A stretch of 15,990 bases of DNA from Methylophilaceae bacterium (GTDB lineage: Bacteria > Pseudomonadota > Gammaproteobacteria > Burkholderiales > Methylophilaceae). The stretch is taken from NCBI GenBank assembly GCA_006844635.1, contig SPJO01000064.1, positions 1 through 15,990 of the forward strand, in the 5' to 3' direction. A program made the translations under genes and the position numbers. The notes under the pieces are model-generated. The model worked only from the letters and a program-made list of their open reading frames with translations, was not told where the DNA came from and made no database searches. Positions 8,537 through 13,799 of the stretch are shown piece by piece (within the stretch, counting starts at the first letter, position 1; every line of letters begins with the position of its first letter).

Positions 8537-9709
8537 ATGCCGAACTTTTCGCTACCTGCTTTAACAGAGCAAGTGCTTTATCTTGCCATTGTTTTTATCT
8601 TGCTTGTATTTCCTAGAGCACTACAAAAATACAATATTCCAGCACCATTAACCTGCTTTGCATTGGGTATGCTGACGGTATTTGGTATCGCCGACTATAG
8701 CCAAGATACCACGCTTAGCTTCTTGGCAGCTTTAGGCATTTCATCGTTATTTCTATTTGCTGGACTAGAAGTCGACATGCATGACCTGAAGAAGGGATTT
8801 TGGCCGTTATTAAGCCACTTAATCATTCGTTGCTTAGTCATCGCTGGCTTCACATGGGTAGGCATGCATTATTTAGGCTACTCGTTACAAGTCTCAGGCC
8901 TGATTGCCTTAGCACTACTCACGCCATCAACCGGCTTCATCCTTGAGTCTTTATCTGGCCTTAACTTAGATGAAAACGAGATATTTTGGGTTAAAAGCAA
9001 AGCCATCGCCGGAGAATTGCTCGCACTATTACTACTGTTTATGTTCTTAAAGTCAGGCTCTGCTGGCGATTTAGGCACCTCTTCGGCAGTGTTATTAGCG
9101 ATTGCTTTTGGCTTACCATTACTCTTTATGTTCCTAGGCCGCATTGTTATCCCTTTTGCACCAGGCTCAGAATTCTCATTACTGATTATGGTTGGCTTAA
9201 TTGCGGCTTACCTCACCAAACAAATTGGTGTCTATTATTTAGTCGGCGCCTTTTTTACTGGACTTGCAGCAAGACAACTGCGTGAAAAAATGCCAACGCT
9301 TGCCTCAGATGACAACCTACATGCAGTACAGCTATTCGCGTCATTTTTTGTACCGTTTTACTTCTTTTATAGCGGCATGAAAGTACCGCACGGCGCAATG
9401 CAGTGGGAGTCATTATGGATTGGCCTCGCCATTACTGCCGTCGTTTTACCGTTACGCGTCGGCACGGTAGCGCTACAAAGAATGCATGTGAATAACGATG
9501 AAATGAAAAGTAGCTTCGATGTGGCGGTTGCTCTCGTGCCAACGCTGATTTTCACATTGGTCATCGCCAGCATTTTGCACGAACAATTTGGCATCAGCGA
9601 CACCTTGTTTGGTGGCTTACTGGTTTATGCTGGCATTACCACCATCTTGCCTTCATTTTTGTTAAACAAGCCGCTGAGCCTAGATGTAGACAACCCACCA
9701 GTGCATTAA
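8537..9709 (+). CDS. CPA2-type monovalent cation/proton antiporter, membrane domain only
   Basis: A 390-residue polytopic inner-membrane protein with roughly 11-13 hydrophobic helices, matching the Na+/H+ exchanger (Kef/CPA2) fold. Conserved-looking parts include SLFLFAGLEVDMHDLKKG (about 70-87), the membrane-embedded LLTPSTGFILESL block (about 127-139) and SKAIAGELLALLLLF (about 153-167). It ends shortly after the last helix and has no TrkA-N/RCK regulatory domain, unlike full KefB/KefC. The ion exchanged (K+ or Na+) cannot be read from the sequence. AAAGAAG upstream of the ATG at 8537 is a reasonable ribosome binding site. The divergent DUF389 neighbour suggests an ion-homeostasis locus, by context only. 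Confidence 0.87.
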   Translation: MPNFSLPALTEQVLYLAIVFILLVFPRALQKYNIPAPLTCFALGMLTVFGIADYSQDTTLSFLAALGISSLFLFAGLEVDMHDLKKGFWPLLSHLIIRCLVIAGFTWVGMHYLGYSLQVSGLIALALLTPSTGFILESLSGLNLDENEIFWVKSKAIAGELLALLLLFMFLKSGSAGDLGTSSAVLLAIAFGLPLLFMFLGRIVIPFAPGSEFSLLIMVGLIAAYLTKQIGVYYLVGAFFTGLAARQLREKMPTLASDDNLHAVQLFASFFVPFYFFYSGMKVPHGAMQWESLWIGLAITAVVLPLRVGTVALQRMHVNNDEMKSSFDVAVALVPTLIFTLVIASILHEQFGISDTLFGGLLVYAGITTILPSFLLNKPLSLDVDNPPVH

Positions 9710-9714
9710 ACCCA

Positions 9715-9924
9715 CTATTTTCGCAGCGGCTTTAACAGGCCTGACAGGCCGTTGTGATCAATTTCTTGCATAAGCTGTAACAAACGCCCAAGTTCCCCTT
9801 TTGGGAAGCCTTCCCGAGCAAACCAGTTCAAATAGTTGCCGGGCAAGTCTGCCAACAAACGTCCCTGATGTTTGCCATATGGCATTTCCATTGTCACCAA
9901 CTTTTGCAAATCTTCAGGGTTCAT
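9715..9924 (-). CDS. DUF3820 family small protein
   Basis: A 69-residue protein. The block MPYGKHQGRLLADLPGNYLNWFAREGFPKGELG is characteristic of DUF3820, a small conserved family related to the putative quorum-sensing-regulated or nuclease-associated 'MPFGKYKG' domain; its function is not settled. AAGGA lies just upstream of the ATG at 9924 at good spacing, supporting this start. The stop lies 5 bp from the stop of the convergent antiporter gene. It is divergent from the DUF3617 gene, with about 65 bp between the starts. Confidence 0.85.
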   Translation of the reverse strand: MNPEDLQKLVTMEMPYGKHQGRLLADLPGNYLNWFAREGFPKGELGRLLQLMQEIDHNGLSGLLKPLRK

Positions 9925-9989
9925 TCATTTCCTTTATCATCAAACACAAGCAACTGAACTTATCATCTTTAAGTTCAGTCTTAACAAAC

Positions 9990-10541
9990 ATGTATAGCGT
10001 GAAACCAATAACGGCTATGTGCAACCTAGTTGCCATATGCATATTATCAATATTTGCCTTATCTGCAACGGCAAAAGAAACAAAGGTCAACCTCCGTAGT
10101 GGTCTTTGGCAGGTTACAACCAATTCTGACTTACTCTTGCTCGCACAGCATATTCCACAAGCGCAGCTAGACAGCATTTCAGAAATTGCCAAGACTTACG
10201 GGCTAGATATGCCGCAGATAAATAATGGGGCCGCTATCTCACAAACCTGCATCACACCCACGATGGCTAAACAACAAACCATCCCACAGCTTTATCAACC
10301 AGAGCTTGGCTGTATCACCAAGAGCAGCAGCCGACGTGGCAACCATTATCAAGCAAGCTTTTCATGTCATGGTAAACAATTAAAAGGGCAAGGCACCATC
10401 AAAGGAAAAATGACAAGCCCGACACACTTCGTTGGCTCCTCTCAGTTCAAAGGCACGGCACAAGGCGTGCCAGTGGATGAAACAGCCACATTTAACGGCC
10501 AATGGCAGCAAACTAGCTGTCCAAAAAGCACCGTGCAATAA
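9990..10541 (+). CDS. DUF3617-like exported protein
   Basis: A 183-residue protein. It has an N-terminal hydrophobic segment ending in SATAKE, typical of a signal peptide. The LRSGLWQVTT opening of the mature part and the later pattern of four cysteines (TCITP, LGCITK, FSCHGK, TSCPK) match DUF3617-type periplasmic proteins of Proteobacteria, whose function is unknown. The pattern suggests two disulfides. The open frame extends upstream to 9801, but that part overlaps the DUF3820 gene and is not protein-like. ATG at 9990 is proposed; ATG at 10017 (MCNLVAIC) also gives a good signal peptide and cannot be excluded. No clear terminator follows before the sigma-28-type promoter at 10573. Confidence 0.75.
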   Translation: MYSVKPITAMCNLVAICILSIFALSATAKETKVNLRSGLWQVTTNSDLLLLAQHIPQAQLDSISEIAKTYGLDMPQINNGAAISQTCITPTMAKQQTIPQLYQPELGCITKSSSRRGNHYQASFSCHGKQLKGQGTIKGKMTSPTHFVGSSQFKGTAQGVPVDETATFNGQWQQTSCPKSTVQ

Positions 10542-10572
10542 GACAAACTAACCTTAAAAAGTCCATTTAATG

Positions 10573-10599
10573 TAAAGATTATTTTTTAGGCGCCGATGT
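10573..10599 (+). promoter_or_regulatory. Sigma-28 (FliA)-type promoter 1
   Basis: TAAAGATT, 11 bases, then GCCGATGT. The known sigma-28 consensus is TAAAGTTT-N11-GCCGATAA, so this site matches 7 of 8 and 6 of 8 bases with exact spacing. Transcription would start near 10606, about 30 nt before the ATG at 10638. Two further copies with the same -35 box occur at 11803 and 12376, which makes chance unlikely. Confidence 0.72.
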
Positions 10600-10637
10600 A
10601 ACAATTAAACATGGCTTCACAGCGAAAGGAGTGCCTG

Positions 10638-10790
10638 ATGAATAAATATGAAAAGCTAAGTCAAGAAAATCAGCGTTTTTGGGAATCATTAGACTTACAA
10701 ACAACGCCAGTTAATGCAAGCGACTTCGCCATCCTAGCGGAAGAGGATGACTTAGAAGAAGCATTAGTCTTAGAAACCATTGAACTCTAG
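10638..10790 (+). CDS. Small acidic protein A (50 aa), unannotated
   Basis: A 50-residue ORF with a strong ribosome binding site, AAAGGAG at 10625-10631, six bases before the ATG. It begins MNKYEKLSQENQRFWESLDL and is strongly acidic, especially in the last 20 residues (EEDDLEEALVLETIEL). No signal peptide, membrane segment or cysteine is seen. It sits about 40 bp downstream of a sigma-28-type promoter. The promoter, leader length (46 vs 43 nt from the -10 box) and bases before the start (GTGCCTGATG vs GTGTCTGATG) closely resemble those of small ORF C at 11865, so the two look like copies of one regulated module. I do not recognise the family. Confidence 0.72.
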   Translation: MNKYEKLSQENQRFWESLDLQTTPVNASDFAILAEEDDLEEALVLETIEL

Positions 10791-10800
10791 TGCGTTAGCA

Positions 10801-11007
10801 TTAATCGACATCTGCTGGATCAAGCAACCCAGCTGCAATGGCCGCTTCCTGTGATTCAAGTTTCAGGCGATATTCACAGGTCGGCAAATGTCCTGCTAAT
10901 TCGCCATTAATTTTAGTCGTCTCTTCTTTGCAAAACCGACAGCGATAACGCGTGCTCTGCCCTTCAAAGTTTTCTTGTGGATAATCTATATAAAACGCTC
11001 TTCGCAT
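10801..11007 (-). CDS. Small C2HC zinc-finger-like protein
   Basis: A 68-residue protein with C23-x2-C26-x13-H40-x3-C44 (RCRFCKEETTK...GHLPTCEYRL), spacing that suits one structural zinc site of BED or C2HC type. The finger is flanked by a short N-terminal MRRAFYIDYPQENFEG segment and a helical C-terminus. It may bind DNA or protein; I cannot name a family. The ATG at 11007 is preceded by GAAAG. A TTGACA on the minus strand around 11063-11068, overlapping an inverted repeat, could be its -35 box. The stop lies 10 bp from the stop of small ORF A on the other strand. Confidence 0.75.
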   Translation of the reverse strand: MRRAFYIDYPQENFEGQSTRYRCRFCKEETTKINGELAGHLPTCEYRLKLESQEAAIAAGLLDPADVD

Positions 11008-11067
11008 GACTTTCGCTTTCTTTTTCTCAAGGGTTCATGGTTGTCAAAATCTGCACAAAAGATGTCA

Positions 11068-11084
11068 ACACTTCATCGAAGTGT
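11068..11084. promoter_or_regulatory. Inverted repeat, candidate operator or activator site
   Basis: ACACTTC-ATC-GAAGTGT is a perfect 7-bp inverted repeat with a 3-bp centre. It lies in the 289-bp divergent region between the zinc-finger gene and small ORF B. It sits about 180 bp upstream of the predicted start of the sigma-54 promoter at 11229, a usual distance for an enhancer-binding protein. It also abuts a TTGACA facing the zinc-finger gene. Which gene it serves is not known. Confidence 0.45.
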
Positions 11085-11228
11085 CACAATATTAGTGCAT
11101 TATTTCAATGACTTACACAACATCAACAACAAAAATGTTAATGCTTAACTTTAAGTGTTAAACATAGATTTATGATAATTATAAATAATTATTTTTAATA
11201 ATGACAGGTTGAAAATAATATTGAATTT

Positions 11229-11245
11229 TTGGCCTGTTTTTTGCT
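11229..11245 (+). promoter_or_regulatory. Sigma-54 (RpoN)-type promoter for small ORF B
   Basis: TTGGCCTGTTTTTTGCT has GG and GC separated by exactly 10 bases. It matches TTGGCACG-N4-TTGCW except at two inner positions of the -24 element. Transcription would start near 11256, giving a leader of about 40 nt with AAGGAG (11285-11290) before the ATG at 11297. No competing sigma-70 promoter of similar quality is evident. Confidence 0.65.
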
Positions 11246-11296
11246 CCAATAATTATATGACGCTGTATTGAACGACTTAACTTTAAGGAGTACAAC

Positions 11297-11446
11297 ATGA
11301 CGATATATCAAGTATTAGATGAACAAAGCCACCCAGTGTTTGAAGCGGAAAGTTTTTTACAGGCGCAACAAGAAGCTGAACTGCTTAACCACTCTTTTGA
11401 CGACCACTACTTTTTTGTAGAAACGGCAACAGAACAACAGCACTAG
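11297..11446 (+). CDS. Small acidic protein B (49 aa), unannotated
   Basis: A 49-residue ORF with a strong ribosome binding site (AAGGAG, six bases before ATG). It begins MTIYQVLDEQSHPVFEAESF, which looks like a small beta-alpha unit, and is acidic and Gln/Glu rich, ending in TATEQQH. No signal peptide or cysteine is seen. It lies behind a sigma-54-type promoter. It shares size and acidity with small ORFs A, C and D, and its opening (TIYQVLDEQ) resembles that of C (SIVYELLDEE), but the similarity is too weak to prove kinship. The hairpin at 11479-11510, mainly the tRNA terminator, lies 32 bp after its stop and may also end this transcript. Confidence 0.68.
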   Translation: MTIYQVLDEQSHPVFEAESFLQAQQEAELLNHSFDDHYFFVETATEQQH

Positions 11447-11478
11447 CATGACAGCCAGCAGCATACGCTGCAAATAAA

Positions 11479-11510
11479 AAAGGCCGTCGCTTGAACAAGC
11501 AACAGCCTTT
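11479..11510 (-). terminator. Intrinsic terminator of the tRNA operon
   Basis: Read on the minus strand, a 14-bp stem (AAAGGCTGTTGCTT paired with AAGCGACGGCCTTT, two G-U pairs) with a GTTC loop is followed by a T-rich tract (TTTATTTG). It lies 7 bp downstream of the tRNA-Asp 3' end. Reading rightwards the same hairpin could weakly terminate the small ORF B transcript. Confidence 0.85.
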
Positions 11511-11517
11511 GTAATGT

Positions 11518-11594
11518 TGGCGGAGCGGACGGGACTCGAACCCGCGACCCCCGGCGTGACAGGCCGGTATTCTAACCAACTGAACTACCGCTCC
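11518..11594 (-). tRNA. tRNA-Asp (GTC)
   Basis: A 77-nt tRNA gene. The acceptor stem GGAGCGG pairs with CCGCTCC, followed by discriminator G and an encoded CCA. The D loop (AGTTCAGTTGGTTAGAAT), the anticodon loop CCTGTCACG with anticodon GTC, and the T loop GGTTCGAGTCC are all intact. It is second in a two-tRNA transcript, 43 nt after tRNA-Val. Confidence 0.97.
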
Positions 11595-11637
11595 TAAACA
11601 AGCGAAACTTCCACTGTGTTTTGGGCTGTTATTGAAA

Positions 11638-11713
11638 TGGTGGGTGCTAACGGGGTCGAACCGCTGACATTCGCCTTGTAAGGGCGACGCTCTACCAACT
11701 GAGCTAAGCACCC
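11638..11713 (-). tRNA. tRNA-Val (TAC)
   Basis: A 76-nt tRNA gene. The acceptor stem GGGTGCT pairs with AGCACCC, followed by A and an encoded CCA. The anticodon loop CTTACAA gives anticodon TAC, and the T loop GGTTCGACCCC is canonical. First gene of the tRNA-Val/tRNA-Asp transcript. Confidence 0.97.
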
Positions 11714-11733
11714 AAATCAACAACAAGCCGCGC

Positions 11734-11762
11734 ATGATACAGTTATTTTCAACATTTTCCAA
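11734..11762 (-). promoter_or_regulatory. Sigma-70 promoter of the tRNA-Val/tRNA-Asp operon
   Basis: On the minus strand, TTGGAA, 17 bases, then TATCAT. A GC-rich stretch (GCGCGGC) lies immediately downstream of the -10 box, the kind of discriminator associated with stringent control of stable RNA genes. The distance to the mature tRNA-Val 5' end is about 20 nt. Confidence 0.7.
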
Positions 11763-11802
11763 GTAGTAATGACTTAAATCACGATAAAAACCCTATCTAA
11801 TC

Positions 11803-11829
11803 TAAAGATTGCTTGGTTGCTGCCGATGT
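11803..11829 (+). promoter_or_regulatory. Sigma-28 (FliA)-type promoter 2
   Basis: TAAAGATT, 11 bases, then GCCGATGT: the same -35 and -10 octamers as the site at 10573, with a different spacer sequence. It lies 43 nt (from the start of the -10 box) ahead of the ATG of small ORF C. Confidence 0.74.
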
Positions 11830-11864
11830 AATACTTAGTACAACCAAGTGTTAAGGGGTGTCTG

Positions 11865-12017
11865 ATGTCAATCGTATATGAACTACTTGATGAAGAAGAT
11901 CAAGCCTACAATGACTTTTTGAATGTATACCAAGCAATGTTCTTCACAGAGGACTTTACTTGCTGGGATGACTCGCTGTTCTACCAAACAGAAGAGTTAG
12001 AGCTAGAAGCTGTTTGA
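11865..12017 (+). CDS. Small acidic protein C (50 aa), unannotated
   Basis: A 50-residue ORF behind a sigma-28-type promoter, with AAGGGG (11853-11858) six bases before the ATG. It begins MSIVYELLDEEDQAYNDFLN, has an aromatic middle (VYQAMFFTEDFTCWDD) and ends TEELELEAV. It is strongly acidic, with a single Cys and no signal peptide. It has the same length as small ORF A and a parallel leader, suggesting duplication of a regulated module. Its end also resembles that of small ORF D (LEELAIEGV). Function unknown. Confidence 0.72.
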   Translation: MSIVYELLDEEDQAYNDFLNVYQAMFFTEDFTCWDDSLFYQTEELELEAV

Positions 12018-12173
12018 CAGCGCCAATAGCGCGGCCAAGCATTCTTTTACCGACCATCGAGGCGCTCGGCATTCGGTCATGCATCCTACAACCCTTACTT
12101 AACAATCGTTAACAATGCCTTACTACAGTATGCGCTAGACTACACATATAGAAGCTCTCAACAAAAGATACCA

Positions 12174-12323
12174 ATGGATAACACGCAAATAACAGAAGAT
12201 GATGCAGTCGACGAAGCCTATATGCATATTTACCGTACGATGCATACCACCTTCCATATCGCCCTCGACGAGTGTGAGCGCTCGCCATACACGCTAGAAG
12301 AATTAGCAATCGAAGGCGTGTAG
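12174..12323 (+). CDS. Small acidic protein D (49 aa), unannotated, weaker candidate
   Basis: A 49-residue ORF, MDNTQITEDDAVDEAYMHIY at the start and SPYTLEELAIEGV at the end, again acidic and without a signal peptide. The ribosome binding site is poor and I see no convincing promoter of its own, so it could be read from the sigma-28-type promoter of ORF C, 157 bp upstream. That gap holds only short GC-rich inverted repeats (GACC...GGTC around CGAG-GCG-CTCG at 12052-12078) and a doubled TTAACAAT near 12100. Its C-terminus resembles that of ORF C. It may be a divergent paralogue or a chance ORF. Confidence 0.5.
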   Translation: MDNTQITEDDAVDEAYMHIYRTMHTTFHIALDECERSPYTLEELAIEGV

Positions 12324-12375
12324 CCAACTGCTGTCGAACAAACAAGCAAACTAAGCACTTTTTACCTGCTTAACC

Positions 12376-12402
12376 TAAAGATTAACAAAAGGGTGCCGAT
12401 AG
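12376..12402 (+). promoter_or_regulatory. Sigma-28 (FliA)-type promoter 3
   Basis: TAAAGATT, 11 bases, then GCCGATAG. It has the same -35 octamer as the other two sites and a -10 one base from GCCGATAA. No protein gene of normal size follows; the transcript would end at the terminator at 12465-12497. Confidence 0.73.
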
Positions 12403-12408
12403 CATACT

Positions 12409-12497
12409 TAAGGCATCAACCTATGACAGGTTTGATTGTTTTAAGCATTATCTCCTCCCCTAGGGCTTGCTACCAAAAGTAGCAAGCTCATTTTTTT
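12409..12497 (+). ncRNA. Candidate sigma-28-dependent small RNA (~90 nt)
   Basis: The segment runs from the predicted start of promoter 3 to the T tract of a strong intrinsic terminator. It can fold into stem-loop 1 (ATCAACCT with AGGTT-GAT, one bulged T, 5-nt loop, 12415-12436). A single-stranded linker follows, containing TCTCCTCCCC (12451-12460), then the terminator hairpin and seven T. That is the usual plan of a Hfq-type base-pairing sRNA, with a C-rich seed complementary to Shine-Dalgarno sequences. Alternatively it encodes a 19-residue peptide from an ATG at 12423 to a TAG at 12482, but its start sits in the loop of stem 1 and its end in the terminator stem. No expression evidence is available to me. 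Confidence 0.6.
12465..12497 (+). terminator. Strong intrinsic terminator
   Basis: A perfect 9-bp stem, GCTTGCTAC and GTAGCAAGC, with a CAAAA loop, followed by TCA and seven T. It ends the transcript from promoter 3. Confidence 0.9.
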
Positions 12498-12506
12498 ACA
12501 ACCGAC

Positions 12507-12631
12507 TTAATGCTTTAGCATTTAGCGAGGTTGGGAATGCCCTTTACGGGTATAAACCGAGTTTCTCAATTGACTTAGCACTTTAATGCTTTAGCAAATT
12601 TGGTGATGCTTTCACGGGGATGGGCCGACAA
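12507..12631. repeat. Two imperfect tandem copies of a hairpin-forming element
   Basis: Two ~50-nt units lie 76 bp apart. Both begin with the identical 14-mer TTAATGCTTTAGCA (12507-12520 and 12583-12596), which folds as TGC-TTTA-GCA. A related second part follows: CCTTTACGGGTATAAACCGA in copy 1 and CTTTCACGGGGATGGGCCGA in copy 2. Copy 1 can also fold ATGCCC-TTTAC-GGGTAT inside a GGTT/AACC stem; copy 2 forms GTGA-TGCTT-TCAC at the matching place. They lie between the sRNA terminator and the 3' end of the convergent diguanylate cyclase gene, so they may be in its 3' UTR. No known element was recognised. Confidence 0.5.
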
Positions 12632-12641
12632 TGCTACGCCC

Positions 12642-13601
12642 TTAGGCTTTGCGCGAAGTTACCTTCATAGCAATTCGGTTGCGCCCATCTTCTTTCGCTT
12701 GATAAAGCAATTTATCCACCTGCTCAATAAAATTGAGTGAGTCATCCTCGTGATGCGGGATAATGGTATCGACACCGATACTGATAGTCAGTATTTGGCT
12801 AACCGTAGATTGCGCATGTGCGACTTGCTCTTTGAAAATCAAGTTGCGGCAACGCTCTGCCATTTTGATCGCTGACTTGCTATCCGTTTCGGGCAAAATT
12901 AGCGCAAACTCTTCGCCACCATACCGTGCGAAGAAGTCACGCGATCGAGTGCAGGCATTATTCAACACTGCGGCTATTCGTTTTAGTGTGTCGTCGCCCT
13001 GCACATGCCCGTAACAGTCGTTATATTGTTTAAACTGATCAATATCGAGCATGATAAGCGAAAGTGGCTGATGGTTACGCTGCGCTTGCAACCACTCGTC
13101 TTCCATCACAGTATCAAACATACGGCGGTTTGAAACGCCTGTTAAACCATCTTTAAATGAAAACTCTTGTAGTTGTTTTTGTAACTTCAATACATCTTGT
13201 TCAGTTTTTTTGGCCTCGCTAATATCAAACATAAAGCCCATCAGCGATGCAATCTGTCCACCCGCCTCTCTAACAACATGTACGACTTCATGCACCCATA
13301 CATAGTCGCTATCCATTTTATGTAAGCGATAATCGATTTGGTGATCTTGAGCCATTGCCAGTGATTCGGCACTATAGAAATCTAACACACGCTTTTTGTC
13401 ACGTGCATGTATTTTAGATGTCCAATCTTCTACTGTCGCCCAACTGTCATGGGGCCAGCCAAGTAAATCTTCTATTTGCGGTCCTAAGTAGAGTAGTCCT
13501 TTGGTCACCCAATCCACTTTCCAAGGAACCGCTTTTGTAGATTCCAATATGCTCTTGTACAGTGAAATCTCAGCATCTATATTTTTTGGAATATACTTCA
13601 T
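12642..13601 (-). CDS. PAS-GGDEF diguanylate cyclase
   Basis: A 319-residue cytoplasmic protein. An N-terminal PAS domain of PAS_3 type spans about residues 15-132 (VTKGLLYLGPQIEDLLGWPH; DYRLHKMDSDYVWVHEVVHVVREAGG; GFMFDISEAKKTE). A short coiled linker follows, then a GGDEF domain (about 148-312) beginning DGLTGVSNRRMFD. The active-site loop is GGEEF (228-232), and R219-x-x-D222, five residues before it, is a product-inhibition I-site. It should therefore make c-di-GMP from GTP, with feedback control and a sensed signal. No transmembrane segment is seen. The ATG at 13601 gives a complete N-terminus; the ribosome binding site is weak. Its c-di-GMP output fits the motility-type promoters just beyond its 3' end, but this is inference. 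Confidence 0.93.
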   Translation of the reverse strand: MKYIPKNIDAEISLYKSILESTKAVPWKVDWVTKGLLYLGPQIEDLLGWPHDSWATVEDWTSKIHARDKKRVLDFYSAESLAMAQDHQIDYRLHKMDSDYVWVHEVVHVVREAGGQIASLMGFMFDISEAKKTEQDVLKLQKQLQEFSFKDGLTGVSNRRMFDTVMEDEWLQAQRNHQPLSLIMLDIDQFKQYNDCYGHVQGDDTLKRIAAVLNNACTRSRDFFARYGGEEFALILPETDSKSAIKMAERCRNLIFKEQVAHAQSTVSQILTISIGVDTIIPHHEDDSLNFIEQVDKLLYQAKEDGRNRIAMKVTSRKA

Positions 13602-13671
13602 ATTTTTATTTATTCGCCAATATAGTCAAAACAGCTTAACTAGGTATCGACTATCATACAACCGTGTATTT

Positions 13672-13685
13672 TATACGTACGTATA
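13672..13685. promoter_or_regulatory. Perfect 14-bp palindrome in the divergent promoter region
   Basis: TATACGTACGTATA reads the same on both strands. It lies in the 198-bp region between the diguanylate cyclase gene and egtB, about 50 bp upstream of the proposed egtB -35 box. It could be a dimeric regulator's operator for either gene. The regulator is unknown. Confidence 0.4.
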
Positions 13686-13720
13686 TCGTTAGCATGGTTA
13701 AAATCATCTAGTCTCACCTG

Positions 13721-13748
13721 TAGACAAATACTCGCGATGGCTTATAGT
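13721..13748 (+). promoter_or_regulatory. Sigma-70 promoter for egtBD
   Basis: TAGACA, 16 bases, then TATAGT: five of six matches in each box. Transcription would start near 13755, about 45 nt before the egtB ATG. Confidence 0.55.
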
Positions 13749-13799
13749 AATCATAAAAACTTGGCCCTCTGTTCAACATCACACAAATGACCAACAAAA

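Noticed and set aside
9801..9989. N-terminal extension of the DUF3617 protein
   Set aside because: It overlaps the DUF3820 gene antisense and would bury the signal peptide; the ATG at 9990 or 10017 is more sensible.
11385..11762. 125-aa minus-strand ORF
   Set aside because: It runs through both tRNA genes and their terminator; its protein is the translation of tRNA sequence (SSVGRASPLQGE type), a well-known false call.
12109..12345. 78-aa Arg/His-rich minus-strand ORF
   Set aside because: It is the reverse-strand shadow of small ORF D; no ribosome binding site and an implausible composition.
12605..12631. Possible fourth sigma-28 promoter (GCCGACAA at 12624)
   Set aside because: The -10 resembles the consensus, but the -35 position reads GATGCTTT, which does not match TAAAG, and nothing follows on that strand.
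12507..12631. c-di-GMP (GEMM) or other known riboswitch
   Set aside because: The segment follows, rather than leads, the diguanylate cyclase gene, and lacks the conserved GEMM core as I know it.
10542..12641. Mobile element or prophage insertion next to the tRNA genes
   Set aside because: No integrase, transposase, terminal repeats or duplicated tRNA 3' end were found; the tRNAs are intact with a normal promoter and terminator.
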